This document shows, piece by piece, positions 1-6,758 of a DNA stretch of 38,693 nt. The stretch spans positions 1 through 38,693 of the forward strand of contig JAGXSJ010000094.1 in the NCBI GenBank assembly GCA_018333895.1. The letters are read 5' to 3'. Each line of letters starts with the position of its first letter. Within the stretch, counting starts at the first letter, position 1. The notes below the pieces were generated by a model. It was not told where the DNA came from, searched no databases, and saw only the letters and a list, made by a program, of their open reading frames with translations. The DNA comes from Truepera sp. Lineage in GTDB: Bacteria > Deinococcota > Deinococci > Deinococcales > Trueperaceae. The position numbers and the translations under genes are program-made.

Positions 1-37
1 CCCTGAGCAACGCGAAGGGCCTCGTAATCTGGACAGA

Positions 38-981
38 GTTGCAATCCCCTTTCGGGGCTAAGCATTTTGAAACCGCTGATCTAATCGCAGCGCTGGCTAA
101 CCGTCGGCGCCCCACGTTGCAATCCCCTTTCGGGGCTAAGCATTTTGAAACCCCGCCACCCAACTCTGCCCATTCTTGCCAGGTACTGCTGTTGCAATCC
201 CCTTTCGGGGCTAAGCATTTTGAAACAGGTCGATAAGGTGCCGGAGCGCACCGAGATGCTCTTGCTCGAGTTGCAATCCCCTTTCGGGGCTAAGCATTTT
301 GAAACGAAGATATGAAGTTGTTTGACAGCGATGGGAGCGTACTTTTGTTGCAATCCCCTTTCGGGGCTAAGCATTTTGAAACTTTTTAGGCCGGGCATGT
401 CCGCGAACGAGCTGGGTCAGGTTGCAATCCCCTTTCGGGGCTAAGCATTTTGAAACTTCCTACAGTCGGGCCGCGTCCCGGTGCGCCCTGGTGTTGCAAT
501 CCCCTTTCGGGGCTAAGCATTTTGAAACCGAAGTTCTGCGAACTGCAAATCCCCCTCCCGCCCCTGGAGTTGCAATCCCCTTTCGGGGCTAAGCATTTTG
601 AAACGCGATGGCAAAAACGTCCCAGGCATATTGGCAGGCGGAGTTGCAATCCCCTTTCGGGGCTAAGCATTTTGAAACTTCGTACTGCTGTGGCGGCAGA
701 CCCCCACCAGGCAGAACTGGTTGCAATCCCCTTTCGGGGCTAAGCATTTTGAAACCCCTGGTCGAGGAACTTAGGGCTGTGATAGACGTGGAGTTGCAAT
801 CCCCTTTCGGGGCTAAGCATTTTGAAACTTGCTCTCACGCATCCTGTCACTGGCACAGTGATACCTGAGTTGCAATCCCCTTTCGGGGCTAAGCATTTTG
901 AAACAACGTCCTGATAGGCGCAAGCGGCTAGTCCACGCCTACGGAGTTGCAATCCCCTTTCGGGGCTAAGCATTTTGAAAC
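38..981 (-). CRISPR. CRISPR array, 13 identical 36-bp repeats in view
   Basis: Thirteen identical 36-bp repeats start at 38, 116, 191, 270, 347, 421, 493, 569, 643, 720, 793, 869 and 946. They are separated by 12 unique spacers of 36-43 bp. Bases 1-37 look like a further spacer, so the array continues left of the window. On the plus strand the repeat starts GTTGCAAT and ends TTTGAAAC. Read on the minus strand it has CCCC, a GAAA tetraloop and GGGG, followed by exactly eight bases, ATTGCAAC. That is the layout expected for Cas6 cleavage at the base of a hairpin leaving an 8-nt crRNA handle. The array is therefore probably transcribed on the minus strand, like the cas genes, with the newest spacer at 905-945. 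There is no degenerate repeat at the cas2 end, which also suits the leader side. Confidence 0.97.
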
Positions 982-990
982 TCTACCACT

Positions 991-1019
991 TTTTTGCGCC
1001 GTCTGCAACGGTGCAAAAA
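991..1019. other. hairpin next to the leader-proximal repeat
   Basis: Two 12-nt arms, 991-1002 (TTTTTGCGCCGT) and 1008-1019 (ACGGTGCAAAAA), pair completely if one G-U pair is allowed, around the 5-nt loop CTGCA. The hairpin lies 9 bp from the last repeat. It is not a normal terminator in either direction, because the T and A runs lie inside the stem. It could be a leader structure or a protein site used in spacer integration. Its function is unknown. Confidence 0.6.
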
Positions 1020-1043
1020 CGGCCTGCTGGAACGGACCCCAAG

Positions 1044-1070
1044 TTATCCACAGCCGAGGGTTGTGGATAA
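1044..1070. promoter_or_regulatory. inverted pair of DnaA-box sequences
   Basis: TTATCCACA, the consensus DnaA box, occurs on the plus strand at 1044-1052 and on the minus strand at 1062-1070, separated by 9 bp. With flanking bases the arms form a perfect 10-bp inverted repeat (1043-1052 and 1062-1071). The site lies in the putative CRISPR leader, between array and cas2. DnaA binding is inferred from sequence only. The palindrome could instead be the site of another regulator or an RNA hairpin. Confidence 0.55.
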
Positions 1071-1207
1071 CCCAGGAAAATCGGCGAAAAAGCTGATGTT
1101 GCTCGGTTATTCTGCCAATCCCGCGCCAACGCCGTACTAGCGCGATTTGCGGTTGTCAAAGTCCACACCGTCAGGGACGGCACAAACATTCTATCACAGG
1201 CTAACGG

Positions 1208-1480
1208 CTAGACGATCAGCAGCTCGGGGTTGCCCGTGATGTTACCTTGGCCCATCACCCTAACCTCCCCACCGGTTGGATAGACTCGGATACTGTCCTC
1301 AGCAGGCTCAAACAGGCGCTCGAGGCGCTTGGTGAGATCGGCTAGCTCGGCGCCGCTAAGCCAGCACTCAAAGACCGAATACTGCACGCGCTCGCCGTAG
1401 CTTTTTAGGGCGTTGGCGATCTTGACCCGGCGGTTGTCGCTGGGGATGTCATAGGAGACAGCATAGAGGCGGGACTTCAT
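1208..1480 (-). CDS. cas2: CRISPR-associated endonuclease Cas2
   Basis: Cas2 is the dimeric partner of Cas1 in the spacer-integration complex. The 90-aa protein has the family's usual size. It has the N-terminal ferredoxin-like strand with YDIPSD (Asp about residue 11), followed by RRVKIANALKSYGERVQYSVFEC, here only summarised as the conserved helix and second strand. The start overlaps the end of cas1 by 4 nt, so the two are translationally coupled. It is the last cas gene before the leader and array. Confidence 0.96.
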   Translation of the reverse strand: MKSRLYAVSYDIPSDNRRVKIANALKSYGERVQYSVFECWLSGAELADLTKRLERLFEPAEDSIRVYPTGGEVRVMGQGNITGNPELLIV

Positions 1481-2457
1481 GGCTTTAGCAGATGATACGG
1501 GAGGTATTCGCCGCGCTGCATCAGGGCCGCGGCCAAGAGCTGCGCCTGATGTTCGATAGTGGCGGCAAAGGGGCGCTGCCAGCCTGCCGGATGGGTAGCC
1601 TCTTGGGTCAGGCGCTCTTCAAACAGCCTGATTAGCACTTTGCGGCCCGCTTCGTTAAGGTAGATACCGTGGGCTTTGTCCTCGAAGTGTTCAAGCGGCT
1701 TAAGCACGCCCTGCATAAAGGCGCGCATCACCGTCAGGTCGATTACCGGAACGCGGAACTCCTCTATCAGATCGAGGCACAGAGCCGGGTTGCGGCGGCT
1801 CTCGGCATGGAGCATCCCGACCTCCGGGTGCAGGCCGACGCTGTGGACGGCAAGCTGCACGCGGGCTAGCAGCAAAGCGTAGCCGTAAGAGAGCGCGGCG
1901 TTGACGGGGTCGCGGGGCGGGCGGCGGTTGCGCCCGGTAAAGCCGTAGGGTGAGAGTGGGCTTTGCAGCGCCTGGTAATAGAGGCGGGCGATAATCCCCT
2001 CATAACCGCGCAGGCGGTCAAGCTCGGTAGCGGCCTCCAGTTTGGCCGAGAGGCCCTCGAGTTGCGCCAGAATCTCGCGCACACTGGGGTGGCGTGGGGC
2101 GAAGCGGCCAAGGACGAGCTGGCTCGAGCAGAGCTTGCTCAGCACAAAGGCTTTAGCCAGCCGCAAGCGGATGCTGCTGGCAGCGTTAAACTGCGCCCGG
2201 AGCCGCGCGGCGGGCGCGAGCGCGTGCGGTACGGCGGCGCCATAAAAAGCGCCGTCAAGCGAGTTGAACAGTATCGGCACCTGGTTGCGCAAAAGGAACG
2301 TCAGGGCCGGAGTGGTCAGGCGCACGTTGCCCCAGACCACCACGCAACGCACCTTGCGGGCCGGCATCTGGGTCAGTATCTGCTGGTCTAGCTCGACTAG
2401 CAGGCGGCCTTGGCGCAGGCGGAGGGCGGCGGACTGCTCGGTGAGGTGGAGGGTCAT
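1477..2457 (-). CDS. cas1: CRISPR-associated endonuclease Cas1
   Basis: Cas1 is the integrase that inserts new spacers at the leader end of the array. The 326-aa protein has an N-terminal beta domain and a C-terminal helical catalytic domain. The expected metal ligands are visible: Glu153 in RGYEG, His217 in GMLHAES and an acidic cluster at 229-233 in LDLIEEFR. Length is normal. The start overlaps the end of the CARF/HEPN gene by 4 nt, and the end overlaps cas2. No reverse transcriptase or other fusion is attached. Confidence 0.97.
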   Translation of the reverse strand: MTLHLTEQSAALRLRQGRLLVELDQQILTQMPARKVRCVVVWGNVRLTTPALTFLLRNQVPILFNSLDGAFYGAAVPHALAPAARLRAQFNAASSIRLRLAKAFVLSKLCSSQLVLGRFAPRHPSVREILAQLEGLSAKLEAATELDRLRGYEGIIARLYYQALQSPLSPYGFTGRNRRPPRDPVNAALSYGYALLLARVQLAVHSVGLHPEVGMLHAESRRNPALCLDLIEEFRVPVIDLTVMRAFMQGVLKPLEHFEDKAHGIYLNEAGRKVLIRLFEERLTQEATHPAGWQRPFAATIEHQAQLLAAALMQRGEYLPYHLLKP

Positions 2458-3920
2458 GTTAGGGGGATGGGATCGAACGCAACCTCCGGTAGTTTTCCGT
2501 TTTGCACAAAAGTCTGTAGCACGTCGGCCAGATCGTCGGCTAGATTCTTGCTAGGCAGTTCAAAGCCGTGAGCAAAGACTGAACTATTGCGTGCCTTAGC
2601 CAATCCGACCACCTTATTAGCGTTGACAGCTATCGCAGCCTCGTCGCCAAGCGCCCTGAGCAAAAAATAGGCGCTGATGAGGTCTACTGTGTTCTTTTGC
2701 TCCAAGTTATCTTCCGGTTCGAGGCGCGCTTTGGTTCGCTCGCTCTGGTATGCAACCTGAAGGGCCTCGAGGTTCGTCTGAGCCACCTCACAAAGCCGCT
2801 GGTAGTCTGGTTTAGCCGTATCAAAACCCTTCAGGGCCAGCCGGTGCTGCAAAAAAAGCTCGAGAGCCCGGTAGCGCAGCAATACCGCTTCGGCAATCCG
2901 GCCCGACCCAAGCCGCCCTTTGGCCATGAACCTTAGCGCGGCCAGAGTCCAGGCAACCTTACTGTGGTCTGCAAGTGGCGCTACATCTTTCTCTTTGGCA
3001 GTGAGGGCATTCGTTAGCTGAACGATGGCCTCGAGACCCTGCTTTTGGCTTTCTATGGAGCCCTGATGCTTCACCAAAGGGCTTTGTCGGTAGGGGTGAA
3101 TTTGCAGCAAATGTAGCAGTTCGGCCAGCTTTTCCCTTGCCTGCTCAAACTGAGATGTGTCCAGGAGTTTATAAGCACATGACAAAATGGCCTCCGGGCT
3201 GTTGGCGCGACCTTCCCGTTCTATGGCTCGTCTAAAGCGCTCTTCTGCCCGTAGAAAATCTCCCTGCTGGTAGGCTTCTCTAGCGCGATGGTAAAGCCAG
3301 TCGGGGACAATCTCACGAGGGTTCTCGAGGCGCTTCAGGTACTCCGTTCCTGCTACTGGACGACGAAGCTGGTCGTCGTACTCTTCATTGTCCACATAGT
3401 AAACATGAGCCGTGCGGCCCTCCTCCGCCAGTGAGAAGGCAAACATTGCAAGCCCAGCGACCATAGCTTTGGTGCCTCCTGTCGGGTCAAAGGCAATAGG
3501 AGCCCCAGAGTCTAGCTTGTCTATCTGCTGGCGAACCTGCATGTAAATGTCTTCCGGATTGCTGCGGCTAACCTGAAGGGTCTTGATCCGATCCACCCCC
3601 CAGCCCAGTTCCTTTTCAATCCGCCCACAGAGTTTCTCGGTATCCTTGGTGTGCAGCAAATATACCTTTGTAGCATCTATGGCCCTAGCAGAAAGAATTA
3701 CCGGCTCGGGGGTTGTTCCCACAGTATGAAAAGAGGCCGCATATTGCTCTTGCCCTCGGTCGGTAAAGCCCTCTTTGGTGAGGGGCCAGATTTTCTGCTC
3801 GTAAAGCTGCCTGGCTTCCTTAGCCTGGGGCGATGGCTCCGCACTACTTGGGCTCGCATGGTTCAAGAGGCTCTTGTACCGCGCCCACAGTTCGCGCAAA
3901 TGCTCCTTGTTCTGGTTCAT
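2454..3920 (-). CDS. CARF-HEPN ancillary ribonuclease (TIGR02710-like)
   Basis: This 488-aa protein resembles the CARF-domain effectors that cyclic oligoadenylate made by Cas10 activates to cut RNA. An N-terminal helical segment precedes a Rossmann-like CARF domain (about 70-200) with DPTGGTKAM at 145-153. A helical, TPR-like middle follows. The C-terminal domain carries RNSSVFAH at 444-451, which fits the HEPN RNase motif (Arg, six residues, His). The start is supported by AAGGAGG just upstream of the ATG, although it lies 77 nt inside the end of cas6. The TIGR02710 assignment is from memory of the family; Csm6/Csx1-like is the alternative label. It is the only CARF protein in the window. 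Confidence 0.85.
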   Translation of the reverse strand: MNQNKEHLRELWARYKSLLNHASPSSAEPSPQAKEARQLYEQKIWPLTKEGFTDRGQEQYAASFHTVGTTPEPVILSARAIDATKVYLLHTKDTEKLCGRIEKELGWGVDRIKTLQVSRSNPEDIYMQVRQQIDKLDSGAPIAFDPTGGTKAMVAGLAMFAFSLAEEGRTAHVYYVDNEEYDDQLRRPVAGTEYLKRLENPREIVPDWLYHRAREAYQQGDFLRAEERFRRAIEREGRANSPEAILSCAYKLLDTSQFEQAREKLAELLHLLQIHPYRQSPLVKHQGSIESQKQGLEAIVQLTNALTAKEKDVAPLADHSKVAWTLAALRFMAKGRLGSGRIAEAVLLRYRALELFLQHRLALKGFDTAKPDYQRLCEVAQTNLEALQVAYQSERTKARLEPEDNLEQKNTVDLISAYFLLRALGDEAAIAVNANKVVGLAKARNSSVFAHGFELPSKNLADDLADVLQTFVQNGKLPEVAFDPIPLT

Positions 3921-4665
3921 CTACCCTCCTTAACTCTCGCAAAGGGTCAAAGGCCTTCACCCGCCCAAACCCCAGACTGGTCTTGGCCCCCACCCCGGCA
4001 TAAAAGGCAAACCGCCCCAAAGCCTGCATCCACTGGGCCTCCTGCGGGCTGGCAGCGGGCAGGTGATAGACCACCCGGCCCGCAAAGCCCACCCCGCGCT
4101 CGCCAGCATTAGGCTGGATGAACTGGCTACGGCCCTGGAAGCGGGCGATGGTCATGCGTTCCCAGGTTTCAGAAAGCTCGGGGGGCACCTTTACCGGCGC
4201 AAAGGCGTTCCAGCGCTGGGCCAGCGAGTCGAAGACCAGCCTGGGCTCGGGCAGGGGGTAGCTGCTGCCCTGGCGGCGGAAAAAGGTGGGGCTGGCGAAC
4301 TGAAGCCCCAGGCTGTGGACGGCCTGGCCCTGAAAGAGCCGGGGATAGGTGCTCACTCCGGCCCAGGGATGCGCTTCTTGCAGCACCGAGCGCACCCGAA
4401 AGAAAGGCTCGCCTAGCCGCACATGCTGATCCACTAAGCCAAAAAGCTGGGGTGACAGCCGGGCGTACAGGCCCTCGTCCAGGAAGCCAATGCGCACCCA
4501 CCATCGCCCCTCGGCCCCACCCAGCCCCAGGCTGAAGGGGTTTGGCTGGGCCTTGTGCAGCTCGGGGGCAATTTCTTTGAGCAGGCCATAGACCAGGCCG
4601 CGCCAGCCGTCGGGGTCGGGGCGGGCGGGGCCTTCTAGCGGCAGGACTAGGGCAGCGAGCATCAT
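3844..4665 (-). CDS. cas6: CRISPR repeat endonuclease Cas6
   Basis: Cas6 cuts the long array transcript within each repeat to give crRNAs with an 8-nt 5' handle. The 273-aa protein shows the two-RAMP layout. ELHKAQPNPFSL places a candidate catalytic His at 37, and the glycine-rich loop GVGAKTSLGFG lies at 224-234 near the C-terminus. A tail of about 35 residues after the loop overlaps the start of the CARF/HEPN gene by 77 nt. The start codon overlaps the vapC stop as ATGA, so Cas6 synthesis is probably coupled to the toxin. Confidence 0.93.
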   Translation of the reverse strand: MMLAALVLPLEGPARPDPDGWRGLVYGLLKEIAPELHKAQPNPFSLGLGGAEGRWWVRIGFLDEGLYARLSPQLFGLVDQHVRLGEPFFRVRSVLQEAHPWAGVSTYPRLFQGQAVHSLGLQFASPTFFRRQGSSYPLPEPRLVFDSLAQRWNAFAPVKVPPELSETWERMTIARFQGRSQFIQPNAGERGVGFAGRVVYHLPAASPQEAQWMQALGRFAFYAGVGAKTSLGFGRVKAFDPLRELRRVDEPEQGAFARTVGAVQEPLEPCEPK

Positions 4666-5042
4666 GACAAGTCGGTCTGGGCGAAGTCGTCGCCCACGTA
4701 GGCCAGGGGCAGGCCGGCAACCTTGGCTACGGCGTAGCTCAGGCAGTCGCCAAAGTTGAGGGCGGCGGGGTGGCGGCCCTTGCCGTAGCGCCGGAAGGCC
4801 GTAAGGGCCTCGCGGGCATGGATGGCCTCGAACGGGATAACTGAGACATCCAGCCGCTTAAGCAACTCGTCCAGCAGGTAAAGCTGCTCGAGGCCCAAAC
4901 GGTTGCCCACCACCAATCCCACCTCCACCAGGGTGGGGCTGCCCACCAGGCGCACCTCGGCCTGCAAGAGGCGCTCAATGGTCTCAGCGTGGCCGGGCTC
5001 GGCGAAAATCAGTTGCACCAACACCGAGCTATCCAGCACCAT
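4662..5042 (-). CDS. vapC: VapC-type PIN-domain toxin in the cas operon
   Basis: PIN-domain ribonuclease of the VapC type, 126 aa. The four acidic residues of the active site are in place: Asp4 (MVLDSS), Glu40 (TLVEV), Asp99 (NFGDCLSYA) and Asp118 (YVGDD). VapC toxins usually cleave tRNA or rRNA and are neutralised by the antitoxin encoded just upstream. The start overlaps the vapB stop by 1 nt (TGATG) and the stop overlaps the cas6 start by 4 nt. The gene therefore sits as an in-line part of the CRISPR operon. The RNA target is not predictable from sequence. Confidence 0.92.
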   Translation of the reverse strand: MVLDSSVLVQLIFAEPGHAETIERLLQAEVRLVGSPTLVEVGLVVGNRLGLEQLYLLDELLKRLDVSVIPFEAIHAREALTAFRRYGKGRHPAALNFGDCLSYAVAKVAGLPLAYVGDDFAQTDLS

Positions 5043-5308
5043 CAGAACCCCTCCGGGCCGAAGCCCAGAATCTCCTCTTGCTCGGCCTTGGAGGGGGCTT
5101 TGCCGAGGCTTTCAGGAGGCAGTTTGGGCCACACCTCGCGCTCCAGAAACTCGAGGATGCTCTCCTTGCGCTGGCGCTGGGGGTATAGCAGGCGAGCCTT
5201 CCGCTCGAGCAGGGCCTTGCGGATGGCCTCAGTCTTGGTCTCGCCGGTCAGGTGGGCCAGTTCCTCGGCCAGGCGTTCGACCTCGGGGTTTTTCACGGTG
5301 AGGGCCAT
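5042..5308 (-). CDS. vapB: VapB-type antitoxin (Rv0623-like)
   Basis: This 88-aa antitoxin is presumed to bind the downstream VapC and to repress its own promoter. The N-terminal half (MALTVKNPEVERLAEELAHL, then TGETKTEAIRKALLERKARL) is typical of the Rv0623/PSK family. The C-terminal half is the likely toxin-binding tail. A -10 element (TATACT) lies only 6 nt before the ATG, so the message is probably leaderless. It is separated from cmr6 by 59 bp, the largest gap between genes in the cas operon. Confidence 0.88.
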   Translation of the reverse strand: MALTVKNPEVERLAEELAHLTGETKTEAIRKALLERKARLLYPQRQRKESILEFLEREVWPKLPPESLGKAPSKAEQEEILGFGPEGF

Positions 5309-5311
5309 GTT

Positions 5312-5342
5312 TTCAGTATAGGCTGAACAATGCCGATTTCAG
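5312..5342 (-). promoter_or_regulatory. vapB promoter with overlapping operator
   Basis: On the minus strand CTGAAA (5337-5342) and TATACT (5315-5320) are separated by 16 bp, and the -10 ends 6 nt before the vapB ATG. The inverted repeat TTCAG-N6-CTGAA (5312-5316 and 5323-5327) covers the -10, as expected for an autoregulatory operator bound by VapB/VapBC. If active, this promoter would also drive cas6, the CARF/HEPN gene, cas1 and cas2. Confidence 0.6.
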
Positions 5343-5367
5343 TAGGGCTCGTAGGGCTCGAGCTGGT

Positions 5368-6399
5368 CTACCCAGTCAGCTCCTTTAGCTTTTGATACCA
5401 GCCCTTTTCTTCCTTGCCTTTGAGCAGCCTGGCTGATTCTAGACGCTGCCAGATTGCCTGCGCCACTGTCTGCTTTTCTCCTGGAGGGGCGTCGAGGTTA
5501 TATAGCTCATTGATAAGCATCGGGGCTTGGGGGGCCAGGTCCCTGTCTTTGATCTGAGAAAAGCGCTGTAGCAACACGCCGACCGGAGATGTCGGCGGCG
5601 CAGAGGCTGGGGTCGAAGCTTGGGTTTGGGCTTCGGGCTCCTCGAGCCGCAACCGGCCATAGCCCGAGGTGGTCTTGGCTCCGATGCCTTCCTCGCGCAA
5701 GGCTAGCTCTAGGATTTTCCAGGCGGCCTCGAGCCAGGGCCTCCCCTGCTCTTGGTCCACGCCAGGGGCCAGGCCCAGGGCGAAGAGAAATTTCCCCGTG
5801 ACGCTGAGAAAAGGTACTGGAATGGGGCTGTCCCAGTCGGCTGGAGGAACTGCATCACCACCGTAGTAAGTGCTGTGGTGAGGGGTCAACACATCGGGGT
5901 GAATCTGGTAGTTCAGCGGCAGGGCATCGTAAAACACCAGCAGCCCGGCCTCCTCGGTGCTGCCGAAGAGAGCTTGCTGGGCCTCGCCCCGGTGGAAGCG
6001 GTGCGGGTTGAGGTTGCGCTCCCAGGCTGCGCCCTGCAAACGGGTAGCGGCAAAGCGGCTTAGAAGACCCTTGATGGCCGAGGCGGGAATGTAGGGCACC
6101 CCGTAGGTGCGGTGCAGGCTGAGGTGGGTCTCGAGCATGCTCTCACCACCCAGCCCCACCACCAGCCGCCCAAGGCTCTGGCTCGGTCGCTGCTGAACAC
6201 CCAGGTGGCGCAGGGCCTGGCGGTAACGCTCGAGGTAAGCCCGGTAATCTCTGGGCAACCCGAGACCCGCCACCTGCCCTACCAACTCGCGCTTGGCCCC
6301 GTCTTCGTTCTTGGCGGTGCTGGTGATGTACTTGTCCAGCCACAGTCCAGCGTGGGTGGTGGGCTGCTTGTCCAACCCTTTGAGAACATCGCGTCTCAT
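5368..6399 (-). CDS. cmr6: type III-B Cmr complex subunit Cmr6
   Basis: RAMP subunit that caps one end of the Cmr backbone. The 343-aa protein has the Cmr6 signature SMLETHLSLHRTYGVPYIPASAIKG-type region at about 88-111 and the glycine-rich loop GIGAKTTSGYG at 238-248. After this it carries an Ala/Pro/Thr/Ser-rich linker (about 255-272) and a helical tail of about 70 residues. The start overlaps the cmr5 stop as ATGA. It is the last cmr gene before the vapBC insertion. Confidence 0.92.
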   Translation of the reverse strand: MRRDVLKGLDKQPTTHAGLWLDKYITSTAKNEDGAKRELVGQVAGLGLPRDYRAYLERYRQALRHLGVQQRPSQSLGRLVVGLGGESMLETHLSLHRTYGVPYIPASAIKGLLSRFAATRLQGAAWERNLNPHRFHRGEAQQALFGSTEEAGLLVFYDALPLNYQIHPDVLTPHHSTYYGGDAVPPADWDSPIPVPFLSVTGKFLFALGLAPGVDQEQGRPWLEAAWKILELALREEGIGAKTTSGYGRLRLEEPEAQTQASTPASAPPTSPVGVLLQRFSQIKDRDLAPQAPMLINELYNLDAPPGEKQTVAQAIWQRLESARLLKGKEEKGWYQKLKELTG

Positions 6400-6758
6400 T
6401 CCTCAGCTCCCGCTTCCACGTCCAGCACGCTCTGGGCAAAGCGCTTGTACCACTGGGCCACGGCCAGCACCTCGCGGGTCAGGCGCAGGTACTCGCCCAG
6501 GGGGGCCTCACGGCTTTGCTTGAGCAGTGCATCCTTGCTTAGCTCCACAGTCTTGGCTAGGTCTGCCAACAGCATCCGGTGAGGGTCTTTGCCGCGCGAC
6601 TCCACAAAGGCCAGGGTTTGGGCCAGCCCGGCCTGCCGCACTAGCACCGGGATTTTGTGAGCCATGCCACCGTACTGATCCCGCCAGGTCTTTTCCTTGC
6701 CCTGGTGCTGCGAGACCCGCTCAAAAGTCGATTTGGCGCGTCTTTGCTCCCGGGTCAT
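6396..6758 (-). CDS. cmr5: type III-B Cmr complex subunit Cmr5
   Basis: Small alpha-helical subunit (120 aa) that forms the minor filament of the Cmr complex. The start chosen is the ATG at 6758, giving MTREQRRAKSTFERV, which overlaps the cmr4 stop as ATGA. A longer reading to 6941 would run deep inside cmr4 and adds unrelated Pro/Arg/Gly-rich sequence. The basic N-terminus and the later helices (AHKIPVLVRQAGLAQTLAF) fit the family. The stop overlaps the cmr6 start by 4 nt. Confidence 0.93.
   Translation of the reverse strand: MTREQRRAKSTFERVSQHQGKEKTWRDQYGGMAHKIPVLVRQAGLAQTLAFVESRGKDPHRMLLADLAKTVELSKDALLKQSREAPLGEYLRLTREVLAVAQWYKRFAQSVLDVEAGAEE

Larger units (their letters stand above)
982..1207 (-). 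promoter_or_regulatory. putative CRISPR leader
   Basis: This 226-bp stretch between cas2 and the array has no convincing gene. If the array is read on the minus strand, this is the leader, carrying the promoter and spacer-integration signals. It holds a 12-bp-stem hairpin 9 bp from the first repeat and an inverted pair of DnaA-box sequences, both listed separately. A minus-strand TTGACA lies at 1154-1159 but lacks a good -10 at the usual distance, so the promoter is not firmly placed. The leader role is inferred from repeat orientation and from adjacency to cas1-cas2. Confidence 0.6.

Noticed and set aside
39-973. Open frames inside the CRISPR array, on both strands, with a repeated QSPFGAKHFET or KMLSPERGLQ motif
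   Set aside because: They are translations of the 36-bp repeat and spacers, with no ribosome binding sites; the repeat structure fully explains them.
1154-1159. TTGACA as -35 of an array promoter
   Set aside because: No acceptable -10 at 15-19 bp; kept only as a weak hint in the leader entry.
983-1189. 68-aa minus-strand frame in the leader
   Set aside because: No family features, and it covers the hairpin and DnaA-box palindrome; more likely chance.
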